A program made the translations under genes and the position numbers. The notes under the pieces were generated by a model. It saw nothing but the letters and a program-made list of their open reading frames with translations, was not told where the DNA came from and made no database searches. A DNA stretch of 64,000 nucleotides from Pseudomonas triclosanedens (GTDB taxonomy: Bacteria > Pseudomonadota > Gammaproteobacteria > Pseudomonadales > Pseudomonadaceae). Location of the stretch: NCBI RefSeq assembly GCF_026686735.1, contig NZ_CP113432.1:2170001-2234000 (forward strand). The letters are read 5' to 3'. This document shows, piece after piece, positions 16,275-23,043 of the stretch; position 1 is the stretch's first letter; the number at the start of each line of letters is the position of its first letter.

Positions 16275-17491
16275 TCGTCACGCACCGCGTCGAAACGGAT
16301 CGGCAGGCGAATGGCGCCGGTGTTGCCGCTGTCCGGCAGCCACTGCGACTCACCGTTGGTGACCGGGTTTTTCAGCCGTTCGGCGAGCAGCGCCAGGGCC
16401 GCGGTCATGTCGCCGCGGGCGATGAAGTGCCCGATGCAATGGTGCGCGCCGGCACCGAAACCAAAGTGCGGCAGGCGCTTGGCGGTGATGTCGAAACTGC
16501 TGTCGTCGAAGGCGCGCGGGTCGCTACCGGCGGACTGGCTGAACAGATGCAGAGTGGTGCCCTTGGCGATTGCCAGGCCCTGATACTCGAAATCCTCCAG
16601 CGCTTCGCGGGTCACCCAGGTCACGGTGGGCCGCACGCGCATCACCTCCTCGACGGCGGCGCGCGCCAGCTCCGGGTCGTCGCCCAGCAGGCGCCACTGC
16701 TCAGGGTGCTGGAGGAAGGTATCCATGGCCAGGCTCAACTGGTTTCGCGTAGTGTCGATGCCGCCGAAGATCGCCAGGACGATCATGTCGTACAGCTCCT
16801 GGTCGCTGAGGGCCTGCTTGTCTTCCTCGTTGGCGCGTACCAGGCTGCTGAGGAAGTCCTCGCCCAGGCCATTGCGCTTGAGTGCTTCCACTGCCTGGCG
16901 GGCGTATTCGAACAGCTTGTCAGTGGCGGCGTTGATCCGTGCCTCGTCGCGCTTGAAGGTCACGCCCAGAGCCAGGCCCATTTCCACCGCGAGATCGGCC
17001 AGGCCCTTCCATTCGCTGATCGGCAGGCCGAGCAGCAGGCAGATCACCTGGGTGGCGTAGGGTTCAGCGAATTCGCTGACGAACTCGCACTCACCGCGTG
17101 CGGCGAACTGCGCGATCAGATCGCCGGCCAGGCGCTGGAAGTCCGGCATCATCTGCTTCACCAGCTTGGGCGAGAAGGCCGGGTTGGCCAGGCGGCGCAG
17201 GCGCGAATGGTCGGCGCCTTCCTTGCTCAGCAGCATGCGCATCCACCAGTCGGCGAAGCTGCCGCTGGCATTGTTGTGCGCCGGCCAGGCATAGCTGCCC
17301 TGCCGCAGACGCTGATCGCGCAACAGCTTGTTCACCTCGTCGTAACGCAGCACGGCGATGCCATAGGGCGTCCGGGCGAACCAGCTGCGCTCGCGCGCTT
17401 CGCGCACCGCGGCGGAACGGATAGAGAAGTTCGGGTCGGTTACGTCCAGGTAGGGCGCATCGTCGAGACGGGTGGGAGCACTAGTAGTCAT
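16271..17491 (-). CDS. Cytochrome P450 monooxygenase
   Basis: A 406-aa soluble bacterial P450. The heme-thiolate loop PHFGFGAGAHHCIGHFIAR gives proximal C352. The I-helix oxygen groove is IFGGIDTTRNQ (GGIDTT 243-248, acid-alcohol pair D246/T247). The ExxR of helix K is E282-R285, and DHSRLRRLANPAFSP near 94-108 is the usual C-helix contact. All catalytic features are intact. A strong GGAGGTG ribosome site precedes the ATG at 17491. It is the first gene of a coupled operon with reductase, flavodoxin and amidotransferase. Substrate unknown; context argues for a gamma-glutamylated or free amine. Confidence 0.95.
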   Translation of the reverse strand: MTTSAPTRLDDAPYLDVTDPNFSIRSAAVREARERSWFARTPYGIAVLRYDEVNKLLRDQRLRQGSYAWPAHNNASGSFADWWMRMLLSKEGADHSRLRRLANPAFSPKLVKQMMPDFQRLAGDLIAQFAARGECEFVSEFAEPYATQVICLLLGLPISEWKGLADLAVEMGLALGVTFKRDEARINAATDKLFEYARQAVEALKRNGLGEDFLSSLVRANEEDKQALSDQELYDMIVLAIFGGIDTTRNQLSLAMDTFLQHPEQWRLLGDDPELARAAVEEVMRVRPTVTWVTREALEDFEYQGLAIAKGTTLHLFSQSAGSDPRAFDDSSFDITAKRLPHFGFGAGAHHCIGHFIARGDMTAALALLAERLKNPVTNGESQWLPDSGNTGAIRLPIRFDAVRDE

Positions 17492-17778
17492 TCGAACACC
17501 TCCGGTCTTGCGCTGCCGCCTCTTGGGGCGGTGCGTTCATTGTTGTTGTGAGCGACACCGGGCGATGCCGCCGTCCGCCGTTGGTGGGCAGCGGGGGATG
17601 GATTTAAATTTAAAATATGATCTTATAGTTTTCAACAGGCTTTTTTCGTCCCTGGGTACCTTTCAGGGGGTGTGGGCTGTCGGGAACAGGAGGGGCAAAC
17701 CCAGCACCCACGCGGTTTTCGAAGGCATCAGCAGGTCGAATAAATAGCCTGTTTCAAAATCTTTTTTGGAGGAAAAGC
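17492..17778. promoter_or_regulatory. Divergent promoter region between P450 operon and second GATase
   Basis: A 287-bp control region. At 17600-17640 it turns AT-rich (TTTAAATTTAAAATATGATC, then TTATAG), with the motif AATATGAT seen also upstream of the permease gene. The right end carries TTTTTTGGAGGAAAAGC, an excellent ribosome site for the ATG at 17779. Likely shared binding site for the cluster's GntR regulator (inference). Confidence 0.5.
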
Positions 17779-18459
17779 ATGAAAGCATCCCGCGCCATCG
17801 CCGTGGTGCACGACGTCGGCGACGTTGCCGGTTGTCTGCCGCCGTTGTTCGCCGAGCAGGGTATTGACCTGGAATTGCGCTGCGTGGACGCCGGCCTGCC
17901 GGATCCGGCAAGCCTGGAGTTATTGCTGGTGCTGGGCAGCCCGGAGTCGGCCTACGATCATCGGGTGCCCTGGTTGGCCGGCGAACTGGCCTGGCTGAAG
18001 GCCGTGCAACTGCGCGGCGTGCCGACTCTGGGTATCTGCTTTGGCAGCCAACTGCTGGCTCGCGCGCTGGGTGGCGAGGTGTACCGTAATCGTGAGGCGG
18101 AAATCGGCTGGACCACCCTCGACACCCCGCACGCCGACTGGTCGCTGAAAGGCCCCTGGCTGAACTTCCACTTCGATGCCTTCACTCCACCGCCGGGCTC
18201 CACTCTGCTGGGCAGCACCGACCTGGCCGCGCAGGCCTATCGTCATGGCCGCAGCCTGGGCGTGCAGTTCCACCCGGAAATCGACACGGCGATGTTCGAT
18301 ACCTGGATCGCCTACTGGCAGCGTAGCGAAGAGGGGCGACGCTTCATGGCCGAGGCGGGCGACCTGCCGGAGCGCATCCGCGCCCAGATTGCCGAGCGCG
18401 AGCGGGCCAACCAGGATAATTGCCGCGTGCTGCTGAAAGACTTCCTGGAGCGGAGTTGA
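17779..18459 (+). CDS. Class I glutamine amidotransferase-like hydrolase (second of two)
   Basis: A 226-aa GATase1 protein with complete triad: TLGICFGSQLLARALGG gives C87, and LGVQFHPEID gives H165 and E167. It differs clearly from the first amidotransferase (13841-14545), so it is not a recent duplicate. It is divergent from the P450 operon across a common AT-rich promoter region and has a near-ideal GGAGG site 8 bp before the ATG. Two such hydrolases in one cluster suggest two distinct gamma-glutamyl intermediates, or one hydrolase for product release and one for recycling. Confidence 0.87.
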   Translation: MKASRAIAVVHDVGDVAGCLPPLFAEQGIDLELRCVDAGLPDPASLELLLVLGSPESAYDHRVPWLAGELAWLKAVQLRGVPTLGICFGSQLLARALGGEVYRNREAEIGWTTLDTPHADWSLKGPWLNFHFDAFTPPPGSTLLGSTDLAAQAYRHGRSLGVQFHPEIDTAMFDTWIAYWQRSEEGRRFMAEAGDLPERIRAQIAERERANQDNCRVLLKDFLERS

Positions 18460-18644
18460 CGTGTGTGAGCGACCTGCAGGGTGAACAGTAAGCAAGCGGC
18501 GAAGTAGCGCATTCGATGCCAGGGATACCATCAAATCCACTGTCGATTCGATGGCTGGAGGCCGCCACCGACAGGCGCTCGTTTATCCGGGAAAGGTACA
18601 TCCTCAGGTGAAGGCGCGAATACCGGCTCGGCCCTGGGCCCGAA

Positions 18645-18716
18645 GGGTGGAGCGCAGCGAAATCCATGCTCCCGGTACGCGGGAGTGATGGGTATTGCTG
18701 CGCTCGCGGATCGCCG
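18645..18716. repeat. Dispersed palindromic repeat copy
   Basis: GGGTGGAGCGCAGCGAAATC, CATG, a CCGGTACGCGGGAG centre, then TGATGGGTATTGCTGCGCTC form an imperfect long dyad. It belongs to the same family as the 49060-49370 array. It fills most of the gap between the second GATase and the Bro-N gene. Confidence 0.65.
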
Positions 18717-18734
18717 CCCGATGCCTCCTGCGGT

Positions 18735-19193
18735 TCAACCTTCGGCGATCAGCTCCGGCCATTGGCGGTACGGTACCCAGAGCACGCCTTGCCAGCGCAA
18801 TACGGTCAGCGCCTGAGTTGGGCCCTTCAGGGTTTCGCGGCGGGGTTGGTGGTGGTCGTGGCGCTGTTGGTCACGCAGGGTGGGGATGACGTGTTGGGTG
18901 ATCCACTGGCGGATGCAGCGGTTTTCCGGGTGGAAGAAGTGGATCAGCGTGGCGTACAGGCCGGACTCGCTGATCAGCAGTTCATCCACGTACTCGCCAT
19001 TGCCGTCGCGCACCCAGGCCCGGCGGTGCTGGTCGTCATCCAGGTTGCGCGCCACGCGGTCTTCCAGCACGGGAAAGCCGATCAGCTTGCCCAGGTCGTG
19101 GGCGCAGAACCAGCATTGGTCTTCCAGCAGCACGGCGCGTAGCTGGCGCCGGTGGCGGGTGAAGGTGGTGGGGATCAGGACCTCTTCAGACAT
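18735..19193 (-). CDS. Stand-alone Bro-N (phage antirepressor-like) domain protein
   Basis: A 152-aa protein with the Bro-N pattern: an N-terminal strand pair (RHRRQLRAVLLEDQCWFCAH), the DLGKLIGFPVLEDRVARNLD helix, then DELLISESGLYATLIHFFHP and WITQHVIPTLRDQQ. Bro-N domains occur in phage and baculovirus antirepressors and bind DNA or regulators. No other phage gene is adjacent, so this is either a domesticated remnant or a cargo gene beside the RAYT element. The C-terminus ends in an unusual VLWVPYRQWPELIAEG tail. Function unknown. Confidence 0.75.
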   Translation of the reverse strand: MSEEVLIPTTFTRHRRQLRAVLLEDQCWFCAHDLGKLIGFPVLEDRVARNLDDDQHRRAWVRDGNGEYVDELLISESGLYATLIHFFHPENRCIRQWITQHVIPTLRDQQRHDHHQPRRETLKGPTQALTVLRWQGVLWVPYRQWPELIAEG

Positions 19194-19385
19194 GGCGCAC
19201 CTCCGGGTTGGAGGGGGAAGAGGGCGGGTACAGCGAAGCGCCTTTGGGGCGAAGGCTGGGGGTGAAAGGCATATCCATTACCTCAATGGGTACACCGCTG
19301 CTTTCGGGAGCAGTATTGCCGCTATGTGAAGCGTTTCTTAGGCGCTGGCCGCAACGCTATTGACGGCTGGGCGCGCGGTCAACCG

Positions 19386-19418
19386 TAGGGCGCATAACTG
19401 CGAAGCAGTTATGCGCCA
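19386..19418. repeat. REP-like hairpin 1 (5' GTAG foot)
   Basis: GTAG immediately precedes a perfect 13-bp stem, GGCGCATAACTGC / GCAGTTATGCGCC, with loop GAA. It lies downstream of the RAYT gene. Confidence 0.85.
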
Positions 19419-19463
19419 ATCTGCTTGCCGTCGCGCTGTAGCTGAGGTGTGCATAAGCACTTC

Positions 19464-19496
19464 GGCGGATAACGCTTCGCGTTATTCGCCCTACGG
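19464..19496. repeat. REP-like hairpin 2 (inverted orientation)
   Basis: GGCGGATAACGC, loop TTC, GCGTTATTCGCC followed by CTAC. The CTAC is the complement of the GTAG foot, so this copy is inverted relative to hairpin 1 and the two make a BIME-like pair. Confidence 0.85.
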
Positions 19497-19525
19497 GTGG
19501 GCCGAGCCTCGGAGTTTGCATTGGC

Positions 19526-19558
19526 GTAGGGCGCATAACTGCGCAGCAGTTATCCGCC
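19526..19558. repeat. REP-like hairpin 3 (5' GTAG foot)
   Basis: GTAG, then GGCGCATAACTGC, loop GCA, GCAGTTATCCGCC. Same orientation as hairpin 1; ends just before the RAYT stop codon. Confidence 0.85.
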
Positions 19559-19565
19559 ATCGACC

Positions 19566-20099
19566 TCACCGCCGCTCCGCCGCCCGCACATCCAGCGACA
19601 CATCACCCGCCCAATCTTCGGTGTAAATGCCATCGGCAACCGCCCGGCGAAAGGTGGAATACGGCCAATCCTTCACCGCCGTCACCCATCCATGTTTCAC
19701 CGGGTTGATGTGGATGTAGTCGAAGTGCCGCTGGTAGTCCGTTTCATCACGGATCAGATGTTCCCAATAGCGCGGCTGCCAGATGCCGCGCTCTCCGCGC
19801 ATCTGTTGCTCGATGCTCCGCGGCTCTCCATGAGGAATGCGCCGCGCGAAACCGGATTTGATGACCTTCCACCGCGTGGCGAAATCGGCGTCGCCCGGTG
19901 GCAGCGTCCACAGGCAGTGCATGTGTTCGGGCAGCACGACCCAAGCATCGATCTGGAAAGGGTGATTGCGTTTGGTCTGGGCGATGATGCGGCGCAGCAG
20001 ATTGACTTCCTGGGTGAGGAGGCTGGAGCGGCGGTCACGTAGCGTGACCGTGAAGAAGTAGGTGCCACCCTGCACCCAGGCGCGTCGGTAGTTTGGCAT
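19566..20099 (-). mobile_element. REP-associated tyrosine transposase (RAYT, Y1/IS200-like)
   Basis: A 177-aa Y1-transposase-fold protein. The HUH-type metal motif is visible in VVLPEHMHCLWTLP (H-x-H), and the catalytic-helix region is YWEHLIRDETDYQRHFDYIH, where a tyrosine is expected. The first residues MPNYRRAWVQGGTYFFTVTL are the standard RAYT start. RAYTs are single-copy domesticated relatives of IS200/IS605 transposases that process REP hairpins with a GTAG foot. Three such hairpins lie immediately downstream, one lies upstream at 20148 and two more lie at 61466-61547, which fits this gene as their driver. Confidence 0.92.
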
Positions 20100-20147
20100 T
20101 GGGCCCCTCCGAGTTCGGTTGGAGACTGAAGGGTACCCTAAGGATTC

Positions 20148-20178
20148 GGCGGATAACGCGGGGCGTTATTCGCCCTAC
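20148..20178. repeat. REP-like hairpin 4 upstream of the RAYT gene
   Basis: GGCGGATAACGC, loop GGG, GCGTTATTCGCCCTAC. Same inverted orientation as hairpin 2, so the RAYT gene is bracketed by oppositely oriented elements. Confidence 0.85.
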
Positions 20179-20260
20179 ACAAATTTCAGCTACGGCGTAG
20201 GAGTTTGGGATCTGATGGTCCGAGCTGCTTGCTAAGTTTTAAATAGAAATTTTAATAGTA

Positions 20261-20287
20261 AAGCACATGATGATTGATCATGTGCTT
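20261..20287 (-). terminator. Terminator of the ParA-like gene
   Basis: An 11-bp perfect stem, AAGCACATGAT / ATCATGTGCTT with loop GATTG, lies 8 bp after the ParA stop. On the minus strand it continues into a TTTACTATTAAAATTT tract. Confidence 0.7.
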
Positions 20288-20294
20288 ATGAGGT

Positions 20295-21350
20295 TTAGAT
20301 GCAGTTTGATATGATATGGTCAGCTAGCTTGTCATACTCTTTGTCCATCTCGAGCATCAGATCGACTTGGTTTTGTGCCCACTTTCCTTTGGTTAGAAGT
20401 CGTGTCGGTCTGTGCTCGGGAAGGTATTTTATAGGGACGTTCTGAATTATGCTATCCGGTGCCATGACGTTAAGGTCTTCAATTAAAGCTACCGGCTCAA
20501 ATTCTCCCTTGGTAGGAGTTGCGAAGTAACTTGAGATTCCAGAAAGTGCGGGATAAAGCTTTTCTTCTACTGCCTTGCTAATAGAGATATGGTGTGCTCT
20601 ATCTGCGCCAACTTGATGTTTGACTCCAAGGGATCGCTTGGTATCGAATCCATTAAATATCCAGCCGGAAAATTTTGGTTGACCTTTGGCTGGTATAAGT
20701 GTGTCGTAACTGTTGCTGGCAAGGTAGCGCTCCTTTCCTTGTTCCCAGTCCTTGATGAAACTGGGGAGCATCTGACCGATTAGGCCAACGCAGTATGCGG
20801 AGAAAAGATCTGCTGTGCACGGGACTAGGAAGTAGTCTGAACAGTAGAGGGCAGAGCGGACAAGGGTGTTAAATGAAGGAGGGAGATCTATAAGTACATA
20901 GTCGTATTTTACTCCGCTAGTCTCTTCAGCTTTTGTGGAAATCAGATGAGGTAGCAGGAATCGATAGAGGCCGCCGCCACCAATTACATCGGTACCAACA
21001 TTCAGTGTGTCGGAGAAATTGTTTAGCCAGAAATCGCCGGGAATTACGTGAAGGGTACCGTTTTTAATTGGGCTTTTGGGCTCGGATATAAATACATTGC
21101 CCTGTTGGTTTTGTTGGATGTATGGAAGCGTGAAGGCCTTGATTGTTTTTCCGAATGGATGAGTTGAACTGGTTTCGAGAAGCTTTGAGAATTCTTCGTC
21201 ACCAAGGCATGCAATGGATAGGTTGCATTGAGGGTCGAAGTCTATTATTAAGACTTTGTTATCTTTCTCTGCTAGGGAAACGGCCGTGTTCCAAAGGATG
21301 GTGGTTTTTCCAACGCCGCCTTTGTTATTGAAAAACGATACTGTAATCAT
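20295..21350 (-). CDS. Lone ParA/MinD-family ATPase (AT-rich, probably acquired)
   Basis: A 351-aa deviant-Walker ATPase. It starts MITVSFFNNKGGVGKTTILW with the KGGVGKTT loop; Walker A' is LIIDFDPQCNLS and Walker B is YDYVLIDLPPSFN. The C-terminal 150 residues (KHQVGADRAHHISISK, GISSYFATPTKGEFEPVALI) are not a ParA family I recognise. No ParB, parS or replication gene is near, so it is not a plasmid partition unit. Base composition is visibly far more AT-rich than all neighbours, implying recent transfer. An in-frame ATG exists at 21362, but GGAGA at 5-nt spacing supports 21350. Candidate orphan accessory or defence gene; role unknown. Confidence 0.85.
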   Translation of the reverse strand: MITVSFFNNKGGVGKTTILWNTAVSLAEKDNKVLIIDFDPQCNLSIACLGDEEFSKLLETSSTHPFGKTIKAFTLPYIQQNQQGNVFISEPKSPIKNGTLHVIPGDFWLNNFSDTLNVGTDVIGGGGLYRFLLPHLISTKAEETSGVKYDYVLIDLPPSFNTLVRSALYCSDYFLVPCTADLFSAYCVGLIGQMLPSFIKDWEQGKERYLASNSYDTLIPAKGQPKFSGWIFNGFDTKRSLGVKHQVGADRAHHISISKAVEEKLYPALSGISSYFATPTKGEFEPVALIEDLNVMAPDSIIQNVPIKYLPEHRPTRLLTKGKWAQNQVDLMLEMDKEYDKLADHIISNCI

Positions 21351-21363
21351 CGGTTTCTCCATG

Positions 21364-21391
21364 AAAAAGCCCCGCACTAGGCGGGGCTTTT
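21364..21391 (-). terminator. Intrinsic terminator of nrdB, abutting the ParA start
   Basis: AAAAGCCCCGC / GGCGGGGCTTTT form a perfect stem, followed on the minus strand by TTTTTC. The parA-like ribosome site begins within a few bases, so the foreign gene was inserted right behind this terminator. Confidence 0.9.
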
Positions 21392-21473
21392 GTCTTTCTA
21401 TCACTGCCCCAAAATCCATTTCGGTCTACAGCGTTTCTAATGGTCTTGACTTGCGGTGGTGCTACTACTTCCG

Positions 21474-22721
21474 TCAGTCCCAGCTCAGCGCGCCGCCGGT
21501 CTGGTACTCGATTACGCGGGTCTCGAAGAAGTTCTTTTCCTTCTTGAGGTCCATGATTTCGCTCATCCACGGGAACGGGTTGCTGGTGCCCGGGTATTCC
21601 TCTTTGAGGCCGATCTGGGTCAGGCGGCGGTTGGCGATGAACTTGAGGTAGTCCTCCATCATCGCGGCGTTCATGCCCAGCACGCCACGCGGCATGGTGT
21701 CGCGAGCGTATTCGATCTCCAGTTGGGTGCCCTGGAGGATCATCTGGGTGGCCTCGTCCTTCATCTGGGCATCCCACAGGTGCGGGTTTTCGATCTTGAT
21801 CTGGTTGATCACGTCGATGCCGAAGTTCAGGTGCATGGATTCGTCGCGCAGGATGTACTGGAACTGCTCGGCGGTGCCGGTCATCTTGTTGCGGCGGCCC
21901 ATGGAGAGGATCTGGGTGAAGCCGCAGTAGAAGAAGATGCCTTCCAGTACGCAGTAGTAGGCGATCAGGTTACGCAAGAACTGGCGGTCGGTCTCCGGGG
22001 TGCCGGTCTGGAACTGCGGGTCGGAGATCGAGCGGGTGTACTTGAGGCCCCAGGACGCTTTCTTCGCGACCGAAGGAATCTCGTGGTACATGTTGAAGAT
22101 TTCGCCCTCGTCCATGCCCAGCGATTCGATGCAGTACTGGTAGGCGTGGGTGTGGATGGCTTCTTCGAAGGCCTGGCGCAGGATGTACTGGCGGCACTCG
22201 GGGTTGGTGATGAGGCGGTAGACGGCCAGCACCAGGTTGTTGGCGACCAGGGAGTCGGCGGTGGAGAAGAAGCCGAGGTTGCGCATGACGATGCGGCGCT
22301 CGTCTTCGCTGAGGCCGTCCTTGCTCTTCCACAGGGCAATGTCGGCGTTCATGTTCACTTCCTGGGGCATCCAGTGGTTGGCGCAACCATCCAGATACTT
22401 CTGCCAGGCCCAGTCGTACTTGAAGGGTACGAGCTGGTTGAGGTCGGCGCGGGCGTTGATCATCTGCTTGTCGCCGACTTGTACGCGGGCGGCGGAGCCT
22501 TCGAGATCGTCCAGGCCTTCCTGGATGTCCAGGGCGTCGAGGGCCTGCTTGGCGCGAGCGACGGCGTCGGAGTCGTTGGCGGATACGGCGCGCGCTTCTT
22601 CGACGGAGCCTGCGGCGTCGGCGTCGAGTTTGTCAGCGTTCTGCGCGGCGGCCTGGGCAACGGCCGGGGCGGCCTTGGCTTCGGTGGCGTCTTCTTTGTC
22701 GAATTCGTCCCAGCTCAGCAT
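21474..22721 (-). CDS. nrdB: Class Ia ribonucleoside-diphosphate reductase, beta (small) subunit
   Basis: A 415-aa R2 subunit housing the diferric-tyrosyl radical cofactor that initiates ribonucleotide reduction. The radical segment [12 protein letters not shown] carries the E-x2-H-x3-Y arrangement matching E. coli E115, H118 and Y122. Further ligands occur in [15 protein letters not shown] and [16 protein letters not shown]. An N-terminal extension rich in alanine and acidic residues (about 1-60) is typical of Pseudomonas NrdB. It lies downstream of nrdA with a 322-bp gap, normally one transcription unit, and ends in a strong terminator. Confidence 0.97.
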   Translation of the reverse strand: MLSWDEFDKEDATEAKAAPAVAQAAAQNADKLDADAAGSVEEARAVSANDSDAVARAKQALDALDIQEGLDDLEGSAARVQVGDKQMINARADLNQLVPFKYDWAWQKYLDGCANHWMPQEVNMNADIALWKSKDGLSEDERRIVMRNLGFFSTADSLVANNLVLAVYRLITNPECRQYILRQAFEEAIHTHAYQYCIESLGMDEGEIFNMYHEIPSVAKKASWGLKYTRSISDPQFQTGTPETDRQFLRNLIAYYCVLEGIFFYCGFTQILSMGRRNKMTGTAEQFQYILRDESMHLNFGIDVINQIKIENPHLWDAQMKDEATQMILQGTQLEIEYARDTMPRGVLGMNAAMMEDYLKFIANRRLTQIGLKEEYPGTSNPFPWMSEIMDLKKEKNFFETRVIEYQTGGALSWD

Positions 22722-23043
22722 GGGCTTCCTCTCCTGGTTCGGTGGCTGCTCTGTGGCGGCCTGATGTCTGATGGCGTGGTGTGCACGCTAAGAGCTTGTG
22801 CGTCTTCCGTTCACGACGGAGGAGGCTGTTGTTCTGCGAGGGCAGGGGCCTGAAAGCGCCCCTCTCCCTAGCCCTGGCTACGCGCCCCAGAGGGGCTTTA
22901 ACGCTGCGGAGTTCTGGCGGTACCTCGGAGCGAGGCCGCGCTAGGTGCCTGGTAGGTCGGAGCCCCTGGGCGTACGACTGTACGTGGTGGGGGCCGACCT
23001 GCCGGGCAACGATGCGCAGACCGTTCCGAGGGCCGCTTACCTC
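22722..23043. other. nrdA-nrdB intergenic region with GC-rich hairpins
   Basis: A 322-bp gap without an open frame of merit. GCCCCTCT near 22858 and AGAGGGGC near 22889 can pair around a 20-nt loop, making an attenuator-like or processing hairpin that could set the NrdA:NrdB ratio. GTCGGAGCCCC near 22956 and GGGGGCCGAC near 22990 form a second dyad. No promoter was recognised. Confidence 0.45.

Noticed and set aside
20295..21350. Plasmid or chromosome partition locus (parAB)
   Set aside because: No parB, parS array or replication gene is adjacent, and the C-terminal part is unlike partition ParA.
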